The position numbers and the translations under genes are program-made. The notes below the pieces were generated by a model. The model did not search any database. It was not told where the DNA came from and saw nothing but the letters and a program-made list of their open reading frames with translations. Shown in pieces: positions 8,131-16,417 of a DNA stretch of 64,000 nucleotides (the first letter of the stretch is position 1; each line of letters opens with the position of its first letter). Source of the stretch: Agromyces mangrovi (GTDB taxonomy: Bacteria > Actinomycetota > Actinomycetes > Actinomycetales > Microbacteriaceae); assembly GCF_030296695.1 (NCBI RefSeq), contig NZ_AP027737.1, forward strand, positions 2,356,001 through 2,420,000. The letters are read 5' to 3'.

Positions 8131-9083
8131 ATGTCCACTGTCGCGATCGTCACGCGCGGGCGCTCCGCGCGGCGCGGTGACCCGGGTACGAACCGCCGCA
8201 CCCCGAAGCACCACCGCCTCACCCTGGCGCTGCCGTACCTCATACCGACCCTCGTGCTCTACGGGTGGTTCCTCGTGTACCCGATGCTCGACGCCGTGCG
8301 GCTGTCGTTCTTCGAGTGGTCGGGGTTCCGCACCCAGGAGCAGACCTTCGTCGGCATGGACAACTACGTGCGCCTGTTCACGCAGGACGCCGTGTTCTGG
8401 ACCGCGCTCGGCAACTCGGTGATCTGGGTGGTGCTGTCGCTGCTGCTGCCCACCGTGATCGCACTCCTGCTCGCGCTCGGCCTGAACCGCAAGATGGTGG
8501 GCCGCAACCTGATGCGCGCCGTCTTCTACATCCCCGCGGTGTTCGCCTCGATCACGGTCGCGGCGATGTGGCGGTGGATCTACAACCCCACGCTCGGGTT
8601 CGTGAACCAATTCCTCACGGCCATCGGGCTCGAGGACTGGACCCAGTCCTGGCTCGGCGACCCGCAGTTCGCGCTCGGCTCGATCTTCGTCGCGAGCATC
8701 TGGCAGGCGGTCGGATTCAGCATGGTGCTGTTCCTCGCCGGCCTCCAGACCGTGCCGGTCGAGCTCATCGAGGCCTCGAAGCTCGACGGTGCGAACGCCT
8801 GGCAGCGGTTCTGGGCCGTGACCATCCCCGCGCTGCGGCCGACCACGGTGGTCGTCGTGATCCTCACGATCATCAACGCGCTGAAGGTCTTCGACCTCGT
8901 CGTCGGCATGACCGGCGGCGGCCCGGCGCAGTCGACGCAGGTGCTCGCGCTCTGGTCGTACACGCAGTCGTTCACCAACCACCAGTTCGGCATGGGCGGC
9001 GCCGTCGCCACCGTGCTGCTGATCGTCACGCTCGCGCTGGTCATTCCGTACATGGCCTGGTCGATGAAGGGGAGGAGCGATGA
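8131..9083 (+). CDS. CUT1 ABC permease (MalF-type), 3' end frameshifted
   Basis: About 316 residues with six expected membrane segments and the EAA loop EASKLDGANAWQRFWAVTIPALRP. Read as given, the frame has no stop codon at the end of the gene and stays open through the whole second permease into the GH3 gene. Adding one G to the GGGG run at 9069-9072 gives the C-terminus SMKGEER and a TGA at 9081-9083 that overlaps the next ATG, the standard ATGA coupling. I therefore annotate 8131-9083 as the real gene with a one-base deletion, most likely a sequencing error. It forms the channel with the 9080 permease. Confidence 0.85.
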
Positions 9084-9973
9084 CGCAGACGCTCTCCACG
9101 AAGCAGGCGCCGCCGGCGCCGCGGCAGGCCGCCGAGCGGCGCCGCCCGCCCCGCGACTGGGTCGGCATCGGGCTCTGGGTCGCGCTCGCCGTCACGGCGT
9201 TGCTGTGGTTCCTGCCGCTCTACCTCATGTTCATGACCTCGGTGAAGTCGAAGCCCGAGCTGAACGCCCTGCCGCAGTGGTCGCTGCCGCAGACCTGGGA
9301 GTGGGGCAACTACGCCTCCGCGATCGAGATCGGCGACTTCTGGGTCACTGCCGGCAACAGCCTGTTGATCGCCGCGATCAAGGTGCCGCTGGGTCTCGCC
9401 ATCGCGGCGGCGACCGCGTTCGCGCTCGCGCGCATCCGCTTCCGCGGCGGTCGCATCCTGCTCATGTTCATCGCGATCGGGTCGATGATCCCGATCCAGA
9501 TCGGCCTCGGCCCGCTGTTCAGCACGATGCTCGACCTCGGCCTGCTCGACTCGCGCATGGGCCTGATCCTGCCGTACCTCGCGTTCGGCATTCCGTACCA
9601 GGTCTTCGTGCTCTACGGCTTCTTCCGGGGAGTGCCCGACGAACTCGAGGAGTCGGCCCGCATCGACGGGGCATCGACGTTCCGCATCTTCTGGCAGATC
9701 ATCCTGCCGCTGGCCAAGCCCGCGCTCGCGGCGCTGTTCGTGCTCGACTTCGTCGCGACCTGGAACGAGTACGCGATGGCGACGACACTGCTGCGCTCGC
9801 AGGACAACTGGACGATCCCGCTCGCGGTGCAGAGCTTCTCGACGCAGCACGGCACCGACTACGGCCCTATGAACGCCTTCATCTTCATGTCGGCGATCCC
9901 GGTGCTCATCGTCTACCTGCTCTTCCAGCGGTACTTCGTGCAGGGTGCGCTCGCCGGCGCGGTGAAGGGGTGA
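9080..9973 (+). CDS. CUT1 ABC permease (MalG-type)
   Basis: 297 residues, six predicted membrane segments and the EAA loop EESARIDGASTFRIFWQIILP typical of MalG-type permeases. The N-terminus is a short basic cytoplasmic tail. ATG 9080 overlaps the corrected stop of the upstream permease by four bases, and its own TGA at 9971-9973 overlaps the GTG of the GH3 gene. It pairs with the 8131 product to import the ligand bound by the 6771 lipoprotein. Confidence 0.92.
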   Translation: MTQTLSTKQAPPAPRQAAERRRPPRDWVGIGLWVALAVTALLWFLPLYLMFMTSVKSKPELNALPQWSLPQTWEWGNYASAIEIGDFWVTAGNSLLIAAIKVPLGLAIAAATAFALARIRFRGGRILLMFIAIGSMIPIQIGLGPLFSTMLDLGLLDSRMGLILPYLAFGIPYQVFVLYGFFRGVPDELEESARIDGASTFRIFWQIILPLAKPALAALFVLDFVATWNEYAMATTLLRSQDNWTIPLAVQSFSTQHGTDYGPMNAFIFMSAIPVLIVYLLFQRYFVQGALAGAVKG

Positions 9974-11697
9974 CGGGCTCGGGCGCGCCCTACCAGGATC
10001 CGACACTGGAGCCGGCGGACCGCGCCGCGGACCTCGTCGGGCGGCTGCCGCTTCGCGACAAGGTCGGCCTGCTGTTCCATACGCCGGCCATGTCGGACCT
10101 GGATGTGCCCGGTCCGTTCGGCGCACCGTCGACGCGTGACCTGCTCGACCTCGGCATCCGGCACTACAACTTCGCCGACGCGCCGACCGCTGGTGAGATG
10201 GCTCGCTGGCACAACGAGATGCAGCGCGAAGCGCTCGCACGCCCGTTCGGCATTCCCGTGCTCATGTCGAGCGACCCGCGTCACGCATTCACCGAGAACC
10301 CTGCGATGTCGCACCCGGTGGGTCCGTTCTCGCAGTGGCCCGAGCCACTCGGACTTGCCGCCATCGGGTCGGATGAGCTGGTCGGGGAGTGGGCATCGAT
10401 CGTGCGCGACGAGTACCTCGCGGTCGGTCTGCGTGTCGCGCTGCATCCGCAGGTCGACCTGGCGACCGAACCCCGCTGGACCCGCGTGAGCGGAACGTTC
10501 GGTGAGGACGTCGAGACCGTCGAGCGCCTGCTCGTGCCCTACCTCGAGGGATTGCAGGGTACCGAGCTCGGACCTCGGAGCGTCTCGGCCATGGCCAAGC
10601 ACTACCCGGGGGCCGGCCCGCAGCGCGACGGCCTCGATCCGCACTTCCCCGAGTCGCGCGAGCAGGTGTACCCGGGCGACCGTTTCCGGCTCCACCTCCG
10701 CCCGTTCGCGACGGCGATCGAGGCTGGAGTGACCCAGCTGATGCCGTACTACGGGCTGCCCGTCGGTGCCGGCGTCGAGGAGGTCGGGTTCAGCTTCAAC
10801 CGCGAGGTGCTCACGGACGTGCTCCGCGACGAGCTGGGCTACGCCGGCATCGTGTGCGCCGACTGGTGGGCGCCGAGCCGCATGCCGTGGGGAGTGGAGC
10901 ACCTGAGCTACGAGGATCGCCTGGTGCAGGCGATCGACGCAGGCGTGGACCAGTTCGGAGGAGAGTGGCGGGCCGACGTACTGCTCGGCCTCGTCGAGTC
11001 CGGGCGGATCTCCGAGCGCAGGGTCGACGTCTCCGTCACCCGGGTGCTGGAGCTCATGTTCCGGCTCGGCGTGTTCGACGAGCCGTTCGTCGATGCGGAT
11101 GCCGCGGATGCCGCCGTCGGCCGTGCACCGGCGCGCGAGGCCGGCCGGCGTGCACAGGCCGCGGCGCATGTGCTGCTCGAGCACGCGGCCTCCGGACCGG
11201 CTCGCCTGCCGCTCGGACGGGGACTGCGTCTGTATGTCGAAGGGATGGATCCGCACGCCGTCGACGAATTCGCCGAGGTCGTCGACGACGCGACGCAGGC
11301 GGACGTGGCGGTCGTGCGTCTCGTCGCGCCCTGGGAGGACTTCGGCGATCCGGGCGACCTCAGGTCGTGGTTCCACTCCGGCTCGCTCGACTTCTCGGAG
11401 CAGGCCATCGCGCACCTGCGGGCGATCGCGGCGCACGTGCCCGTCGTGGTCGACGTGTACCTCGACCGTCCCGCGATCCTGGCGCCGATCGCGGAGATCG
11501 CGACGACGCTGCTCGTGAACTTCGGTGCGACGGATGGCGCGGTCGCCGATGTGCTCTTCGGCGCCGTGCGCCCCGAGGGGCGGCTTCCCGTCGAGGTGCC
11601 GCGGTCGATGGAGGCGGTGCGTGCGAGCCGCAGCGACGTGCCGTTCGACTCCGAAGCGCCGCGATACCCGTTCGGGTACGGGCTCGAGCTGGGCTGA
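9970..11697 (+). CDS. intracellular glycoside hydrolase family 3 enzyme
   Basis: 575 residues starting at GTG 9970, coupled by GTGA overlap to the permease. Family features include RWTRVSGTFGEDVETVERL, the substrate-binding Lys-His pair at residues 210-211 (AKHYPG), and the nucleophile Asp298 in IVCADWW. The C-terminal half holds the second (alpha/beta sandwich) domain and ends PRYPFGYGLELG. No signal peptide is present, so it hydrolyses an imported beta-linked glycoside in the cytoplasm. GH3 covers beta-glucosidases, xylosidases and others; substrate cannot be read from sequence, but the cluster context (D-apionate-lactonase-like gene) leaves an apioside open. Confidence 0.85.
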   Translation: MTGSGAPYQDPTLEPADRAADLVGRLPLRDKVGLLFHTPAMSDLDVPGPFGAPSTRDLLDLGIRHYNFADAPTAGEMARWHNEMQREALARPFGIPVLMSSDPRHAFTENPAMSHPVGPFSQWPEPLGLAAIGSDELVGEWASIVRDEYLAVGLRVALHPQVDLATEPRWTRVSGTFGEDVETVERLLVPYLEGLQGTELGPRSVSAMAKHYPGAGPQRDGLDPHFPESREQVYPGDRFRLHLRPFATAIEAGVTQLMPYYGLPVGAGVEEVGFSFNREVLTDVLRDELGYAGIVCADWWAPSRMPWGVEHLSYEDRLVQAIDAGVDQFGGEWRADVLLGLVESGRISERRVDVSVTRVLELMFRLGVFDEPFVDADAADAAVGRAPAREAGRRAQAAAHVLLEHAASGPARLPLGRGLRLYVEGMDPHAVDEFAEVVDDATQADVAVVRLVAPWEDFGDPGDLRSWFHSGSLDFSEQAIAHLRAIAAHVPVVVDVYLDRPAILAPIAEIATTLLVNFGATDGAVADVLFGAVRPEGRLPVEVPRSMEAVRASRSDVPFDSEAPRYPFGYGLELG

Positions 11698-11700
11698 TTT

Positions 11701-11714
11701 GGTCAACCGGTTTG
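11701..11714. promoter_or_regulatory. shared operator-like motif, copy 2
   Basis: GGTCAACCGGTTTG, identical to 5582-5595, starts 3 bases after the GH3 stop codon and 46 bases before the SDR start. It suggests that the SDR-lactonase pair has its own promoter under the same regulator as the 5650 promoter. Confidence 0.5.
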
Positions 11715-11759
11715 CAGCATGGGACGGGACGCGAAATGATGACCAACGGAGGTCACAGC

Positions 11760-12518
11760 ATGAGTGAACGACTGCAGGGCAAGACGGCGATCGTGACGGG
11801 CGCCGCGTCGGGCATCGGCAAGCAGGTGGCGCTGCGCTTCCTGCGCGAGGGCGCGCGGGTCGCGTTCGCCGACCGCGACGCCGAGGCCGTGACGGCGCTC
11901 GTCGCCGACCTCGGCGAGGGCGCGCGGGCGGCGGTGATGGACATCTCCGACGAGGCATCCGTCGCCCAGGCGATGGAGGCGCTCGTCGCCGACGGGTGGA
12001 GCCCCGACGTGGCCGTCGTCAACGCCGGCGTGCAGCTGTTCGGGCACGACGCGAAGGCCGCCGACCTCGACCTCGAGGTGTGGCGACGCACGATCGACAT
12101 CAACCTGACCGGCAGCTTCCTCACCATCAAGCACGTCGTGCGGGCGATGCTCGCGACGGGCGGCGGGTCGATCATCCTGACCGGCAGCCCCACCGGCGTG
12201 CGCGGCGAGGGCGCCGACTTCACCGCCTACAGCGCGTCGAAGGCCGGCATGCACGGGCTCGGGCGCACGGTCGCGGCGGCGTATGCCCGCGACGGCATCC
12301 GCGTGAACACCGTGATCCCGGCGTACACCGAGACACCGCTCGTCTCGACGCTCACGGGCGACGACGAGGCGCGCACCGCGATCGTCGGGCGCATCCCGAT
12401 GGGTCGCGCGGGCAGCGCAGAGGACGTCGAGGGCGTCATGGTCTACCTCGCGAGCGACGACAGCGCGTTCGCCACCGGCGCGGCGTTCGCCGTCGACGGG
12501 GGGATGTCGACGCTGTGA
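11760..12518 (+). CDS. short-chain dehydrogenase/reductase
   Basis: 252 residues with the classical SDR motifs: TGAASGIG at residues 13-20, NAG near 87, and YSASK with Tyr157 and Lys161. The C-terminal DGGMSTL ending is typical of 3-oxoacyl-ACP-reductase-like SDRs. ATG 11760 is chosen because GGAGG lies 8 bases upstream; in-frame ATGs at 11736 and 11739 sit before that site. Its stop overlaps the GTG of the lactonase-like gene, so the two are translationally coupled, which fits an NAD(P)-dependent oxidation of a sugar to a lactone followed by hydrolysis. Confidence 0.9.
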   Translation: MSERLQGKTAIVTGAASGIGKQVALRFLREGARVAFADRDAEAVTALVADLGEGARAAVMDISDEASVAQAMEALVADGWSPDVAVVNAGVQLFGHDAKAADLDLEVWRRTIDINLTGSFLTIKHVVRAMLATGGGSIILTGSPTGVRGEGADFTAYSASKAGMHGLGRTVAAAYARDGIRVNTVIPAYTETPLVSTLTGDDEARTAIVGRIPMGRAGSAEDVEGVMVYLASDDSAFATGAAFAVDGGMSTL

Positions 12519-14311
12519 GCCGCGAGTGCTGGGCCGCGGGCGAGGAGGCCTGGGGCGACCACGAACCCGAGCCGGTGCTGGTCTCGGTCGGGGACTGGAC
12601 CCTCGAGGTGCGCGGCGACGAACTCGCCGATCTCGCGTTCGACGGGTCGGCGGTGCTGCGGAGCATCCGTGCCGTCGCCCGCGACCGCGACTGGGGCACG
12701 GTGCCGACCGTCGTCGAGGCGCTCGACGTGCGCGACGACGGGTGCGACCTGCGCCTGCGCATGCAGGGGCTCGGCGCCGACATCGCCGCCCGCGTCGAAG
12801 TGCGGGTGAACGACGGATGCCTCCGGGTCGGCCTCTCGGCCACTTCACGCACCGAGTTCGCGCGCAACCGCCTCGGGCTCGTCGTGCTGCACCCGCCCGC
12901 GCTCGCGGGCACCGCGCTCGACATCGGCGCGCCCGACGGATCGCACCGGCGCACCGCCTACCCCTACCGGATCGCGCCGCACCAGCCCGCGAAGGACATC
13001 GCCTCGCTCGCCTGGACCCACGACGGCGTCGCCGTGACGACCCGGTTCGACGGCGACGTGTTCGAGATGGAGGACCAGCGCAACTGGACCGACGCCTCGT
13101 ACAAGACGTACAGCACGCCGCTCGCGCTGCCGTTCCCGGTGACGCTCGCCGCCGGCACCGTGGTCGAGCAGTCGATCGAGGTGTGCGCCGAGCGGGTCGA
13201 CGCCGGGGCGCGGGTGACGGATGCCTCGCCGCAGCGCGACCTGCGCCTGACGGTGACCGATCGCGCGGTGCCGCCCGTCACGCTCGGCGCGTCGACCGTG
13301 CCCGACGCCGCGTGGGCCGCCGTGGCGCTGCCGCACGGCGTCGCGGGCCTGCTGGTCGAACTCGACGTGCGCACCGCATCGTGGCGTGCCGCGCTCGACC
13401 GCGCCCGCCGCGTGGCGCGCGACCTGCCGCTCGACGTGCGCATCACCGCCGACGACCCGGCCGACGTGGACGCGGTGGTCGAGGCCGTCGCGGCGACCGG
13501 GCGGGCGACCCGGCTCGGCGTCTTCTCGGGCACGACCCACGTGACCGAGCCGGAGCTGTGGACCGCGCTGACCGCTTCGGCGGCCCGGCACCTGACCGAC
13601 GCCGGGCTCGTCGGCGGCGCCCGCTCGCACTTCACCGAGCTCAACCGCGAGCACGAGCGCCTGCCCGGCGACCTGCCCGCGATCGCGTTCGCCATGACCC
13701 CGCAGATGCACGCCACGGAGCGCGCGCAGCTCGACGAGTCGATCGCCATGCAGGCGCTCGCCGTGCGCGACGCCGGGCGCATCGCCGACGGCCGCCCGCT
13801 GCACGTCGGGCCGATCACCCTGCGCTCGCGGTTCAACGCGGTCGCGACGAGCGCGGCAGCGCCGAGCCCCGAGACGACGCTCGCCGACGGCTACGGCGCC
13901 GAGCAGGTGCCCGATGCGACCGACCCGCGTCAGGCGTCGCGGGCGCTCGCCGCTTGGGCGGTCGCGAGCTTCGCGGCGATCTGCGCGGGCGGCGCGGCGG
14001 GCGCCGGCCCGGTCGCGAGCGTGACCTGGTTCGAGACGCAGGGGCCCCGGGGCATCCGTGACGCCGACGGCTGGTTCCCGGTGGCGCGTGCGATCTCCGC
14101 GATCGCCGGGCTGCGCGGTGCGCGGCTGCTGGTGGGGGGCATCGACGGGCGCGACGGCGTGTGGGCGGTCGGCGGGCGGATGCCCGGCGGCGGCGTGCAT
14201 GTGCTCGCGGCGAACCTCGGAGGCACCCGGTCGACGGGATCGGTCGTCGTGGGCGATCTGCGACTCGCGTACGACCTCGAGCCGTACGGCTTCGCCGAGC
14301 TCGCCGGCTGA
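12515..14311 (+). CDS. D-apionate lactonase-like protein
   Basis: 598 residues from GTG 12515 (GTGA overlap with the SDR). The N-terminal half contains EMEDQRNWTDASYKTYSTPL, and the second half reads as a TIM barrel with SHFTELNREH, AFAMTPQMHA, VGPITLRSRFN and VTWFETQGPRG. This arrangement matches what I recall of the D-apionate lactonase (ApnL) family, which opens D-apionolactone in D-apiose catabolism. The identification rests on remembered motif patterns and not on an alignment. The coupled SDR could supply the lactone. Downstream apionate enzymes (ApnO, RuBisCO-like protein) are not in the window. Confidence 0.6.
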   Translation: MSRECWAAGEEAWGDHEPEPVLVSVGDWTLEVRGDELADLAFDGSAVLRSIRAVARDRDWGTVPTVVEALDVRDDGCDLRLRMQGLGADIAARVEVRVNDGCLRVGLSATSRTEFARNRLGLVVLHPPALAGTALDIGAPDGSHRRTAYPYRIAPHQPAKDIASLAWTHDGVAVTTRFDGDVFEMEDQRNWTDASYKTYSTPLALPFPVTLAAGTVVEQSIEVCAERVDAGARVTDASPQRDLRLTVTDRAVPPVTLGASTVPDAAWAAVALPHGVAGLLVELDVRTASWRAALDRARRVARDLPLDVRITADDPADVDAVVEAVAATGRATRLGVFSGTTHVTEPELWTALTASAARHLTDAGLVGGARSHFTELNREHERLPGDLPAIAFAMTPQMHATERAQLDESIAMQALAVRDAGRIADGRPLHVGPITLRSRFNAVATSAAAPSPETTLADGYGAEQVPDATDPRQASRALAAWAVASFAAICAGGAAGAGPVASVTWFETQGPRGIRDADGWFPVARAISAIAGLRGARLLVGGIDGRDGVWAVGGRMPGGGVHVLAANLGGTRSTGSVVVGDLRLAYDLEPYGFAELAG

Positions 14312-14384
14312 CCCGCGACCTCACCGGCGGCGCACGGAACGTGGGACGATGGAACGGTCACGCCCGCCGCAACCGGGAGGTGCC

Positions 14385-14879
14385 ATGATCCGGGTACACG
14401 TGCTCGGCGTCGCGCTCGACGCGTCGGGGCAGCACATCGTGCTGCTCGAACCGCTCGAGGGCGAGGCAGGGGAGGGCCGCGTGCTGCCGATCTGGATCGG
14501 GTCGCAGGAGGCCACGTCGATCGTCATCGCGGTCGAGGGCGCACGGGCGCCGCGGCCGCTCTCGCACGACCTCATCACGACGCTGTTCGAGGCGCTCGAC
14601 GCGCGCGTGGAGCGGGTCGAGGTGACCCGGCTCGACGAGGGCACCTTCTACGCGGAGCTCACGATCGTGACGCCGACCGGCACCCAGGTGCTCGACTCGC
14701 GGCCGTCGGATGCCATCGCGCTCGCGGTGCGCGCCGACGCGCAGTTGCTCGTGGCCGAGGAGGTGCTCGACGAGGCCGGCGTGCCGGCCGACATGGTCGA
14801 CCTCGCGCGCGACGAGGAGAAGCTCGACGAGTTCCGCAAATTCCTCGACACGGTCGACCCGGAGGACTTCGAGGGCTGA
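14385..14879 (+). CDS. bifunctional nuclease family protein (BFN/DUF151)
   Basis: 164 residues carrying the full BFN signature: LPIWIGSQEA, RPLSHDLITTLFEAL, GTFYAELTIVTPTG and DSRPSDAIALAVRADAQLLV, with an acidic C-terminal tail ending DPEDFEG. Plant members of the family have nuclease activity on single-stranded RNA and DNA; bacterial function is unproven. ATG 14385 is preceded by GGGAGG. In actinobacteria such genes usually sit near MerR regulators, which is not the case here. Confidence 0.9.
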   Translation: MIRVHVLGVALDASGQHIVLLEPLEGEAGEGRVLPIWIGSQEATSIVIAVEGARAPRPLSHDLITTLFEALDARVERVEVTRLDEGTFYAELTIVTPTGTQVLDSRPSDAIALAVRADAQLLVAEEVLDEAGVPADMVDLARDEEKLDEFRKFLDTVDPEDFEG

Positions 14880-14924
14880 GGACAAGACCGGCTCGCCGCA
14901 TCCGCTGCTCAGTACCATCGGGGG

Positions 14925-15320
14925 ATGCAGCGCGCAGACGTGGTCCGTTCCCTGTTCGACGATGGCTGGAACCGCGGCGACTTCTCGCCCACGGCCGCGT
15001 GGCTGGGCGACTACCGCGTGCATGTCGGCGGTCGCACGATGGAGCTCGACGTGCCCGCCACCGACGCGCTGCTCGCGCGCTGGCGCATCGGGTTCCCCGA
15101 CCTGCGCTTCGAGGTGCACCGCATGGTCGACTCCGGCGATGAGATCGCCGTGCACCTGTCGCTCACCGGCACGCACCTCGGCGAGTGGAACGGCCGCCCC
15201 GCCACGGGCAACCGGGTGTCGGTGCCGCACGCGATGTTCTTCCGCTTCGACGGCGACCGCCTCACCGACATCTGGGAGGTCGTCGACACGGGGGCGATGG
15301 ACGCGCAGCTCGGCGCCTGA
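14925..15320 (+). CDS. SnoaL-like ester cyclase family protein
   Basis: 131 residues with the NTF2-like fold pattern of the SnoaL polyketide cyclase family: DDGWNRGDFSPTAAWLGD, FPDLRFEVHRMVDSGDEIAVHLSLTGTHLGEWNGRPATG and FRFDGDRLTDIWEVVD. The family covers many small cytoplasmic enzymes and ligand-binding proteins and is often found as single genes without a pathway, as here. No polyketide genes are nearby, so a role in antibiotic synthesis is not implied. Confidence 0.8.
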   Translation: MQRADVVRSLFDDGWNRGDFSPTAAWLGDYRVHVGGRTMELDVPATDALLARWRIGFPDLRFEVHRMVDSGDEIAVHLSLTGTHLGEWNGRPATGNRVSVPHAMFFRFDGDRLTDIWEVVDTGAMDAQLGA

Positions 15321-15342
15321 AGGCTGAAGCCCCTTCGCGATC

Positions 15343-15362
15343 AGTACACGAAACGCTGTACT
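15343..15362. promoter_or_regulatory. operator of the CmtR-like repressor
   Basis: AGTACA-N8-TGTACT, a perfect 6+6 inverted repeat ending 9 bases before the start codon of the ArsR/CmtR-type gene. Position and symmetry suit autoregulation by the dimeric repressor encoded immediately downstream. Confidence 0.7.
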
Positions 15363-15371
15363 ATCGGCGGC

Positions 15372-15704
15372 ATGTCGACCTCGGCCAGCCTGACCCACAC
15401 CGCGGCGCTCGCTCGTTTCGGGCACGCGCTCGGGGACCCGACCCGCACACGGGTGCTGCTGGCGCTGCGCGATGGGCCTGCGCGCCCGTCGGACTTGGCG
15501 GACGCCCTCGACGTGTCGCGGCAGGTGATGTCGAACCAGCTCGCGTGCCTGCGCGGGTGCGGCCTGGTCGAAGCGATCCCGGACGGCCGCCGCACCTGGT
15601 ATCGGCTGGCGGACGCGCATCTGGCCCCCGCCCTGGACGAGCTCCTGCGCGTCGTCCTGCACGTCGAGCCCGACTGCTGCGACGGCGAGGCGTGCACGTG
15701 CTGA
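15372..15704 (+). CDS. ArsR/SmtB-family metal sensor, CmtR-like
   Basis: 110 residues with a winged helix (TRTRVLLALRDG, PSDLADALDVSRQVMSNQLACLRGCGLV). Cys59 and Cys63 sit in the DNA-recognition helix in the LxCLRxCG pattern, and the C-terminus is cysteine-rich (Cys102, 103, 108, 110). This matches the Cys57/Cys61/Cys102 Cd(II)/Pb(II) site of mycobacterial CmtR. It should repress its own operon until bound by a thiophilic metal. The next gene is a cation efflux protein overlapping by seven bases. Confidence 0.88.
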   Translation: MSTSASLTHTAALARFGHALGDPTRTRVLLALRDGPARPSDLADALDVSRQVMSNQLACLRGCGLVEAIPDGRRTWYRLADAHLAPALDELLRVVLHVEPDCCDGEACTC

Positions 15705-16366
15705 CCCCGGGCACGGCCGAGCGGTGGGAGCTGCTGCATCGTCGCATCCGACTGATCGTGGCCATCACGATCGGCTACAACCTGCTCGAAGCCGTCATCG
15801 CGCTGCTCGCCGGCCACGCCGCCTCATCGGTGGCGCTGATCGGGTTCGGGCTCGACTCGGTGATCGAGGTCCTCTCCGCCGCCGCGGTGGCCTGGCAGTT
15901 CACCCGCCGCGAACCCGAACGGTGGGAGCGGCCCACCCTGCGGGTGATCGCCATCGCGTTCTTCGCCCTCGCCGCGTACGTCACGGTCTCCGCGATCCTG
16001 ACGCTCGTCACCGGAGCCGCCGCCGAGCACAGCACCATCGGCATCATCCTGACCGCGCTGAGCGTCCTCCTCATGCCGGTGCTCTCCCTCGCCGAGCGGC
16101 GCGCCGGCCGGGAACTCGGCTCGGCGACCGCCGTCGCCGACTCGAAGCAGACCCTGATCTGCTCCTACCTCTCCGCCGCCGTGCTCCTCGGCCTGGCCTT
16201 GAACAGCACGCTCGGCTGGTGGTGGGCCGACCCGCTCGCCGCCCTCGTCATCGCCGCGTTCGCGATTCGAGAAGGGGTCGAAGCCTGGAAGGGCGACGCC
16301 TGCGCCACCTCGGTCGGCATGATCCTCGAAGACGACCACGACCACCTCGACCACCACGACGACTGA
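15698..16366 (+). CDS. cation diffusion facilitator efflux protein
   Basis: 222 residues from GTG 15698 (GGCGAGG seven bases upstream; GTG 15692 is an alternative). The membrane segments show the CDF pattern with polar residues FGLDSVIEVLSA in the second segment and VADSKQT in the fifth, the positions of the metal-binding Asp residues in the YiiP type. The C-terminus is Asp/His-rich (DDHDHLDHHDD). It is shorter than typical CDF proteins and lacks most of the cytoplasmic domain. With the CmtR-like sensor it forms a metal-inducible efflux unit, probably for Cd, Pb or Zn. Confidence 0.88.
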   Translation: MLTPGTAERWELLHRRIRLIVAITIGYNLLEAVIALLAGHAASSVALIGFGLDSVIEVLSAAAVAWQFTRREPERWERPTLRVIAIAFFALAAYVTVSAILTLVTGAAAEHSTIGIILTALSVLLMPVLSLAERRAGRELGSATAVADSKQTLICSYLSAAVLLGLALNSTLGWWWADPLAALVIAAFAIREGVEAWKGDACATSVGMILEDDHDHLDHHDD

Positions 16367-16417
16367 TCGGTTCGCGGCCGAGATCTCGCCTCACAGGGTT
16401 CACCGCGCCGGCTGCGG

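Noticed and set aside
8131..11697. A natural permease-GH3 fusion of 1188 residues
   Set aside because: The middle part is out-of-frame sequence of the second permease; one added G restores normal genes and overlaps.
14925..15320. Polyketide cyclase role for the SnoaL-like gene
   Set aside because: No polyketide genes nearby and the family is functionally broad.
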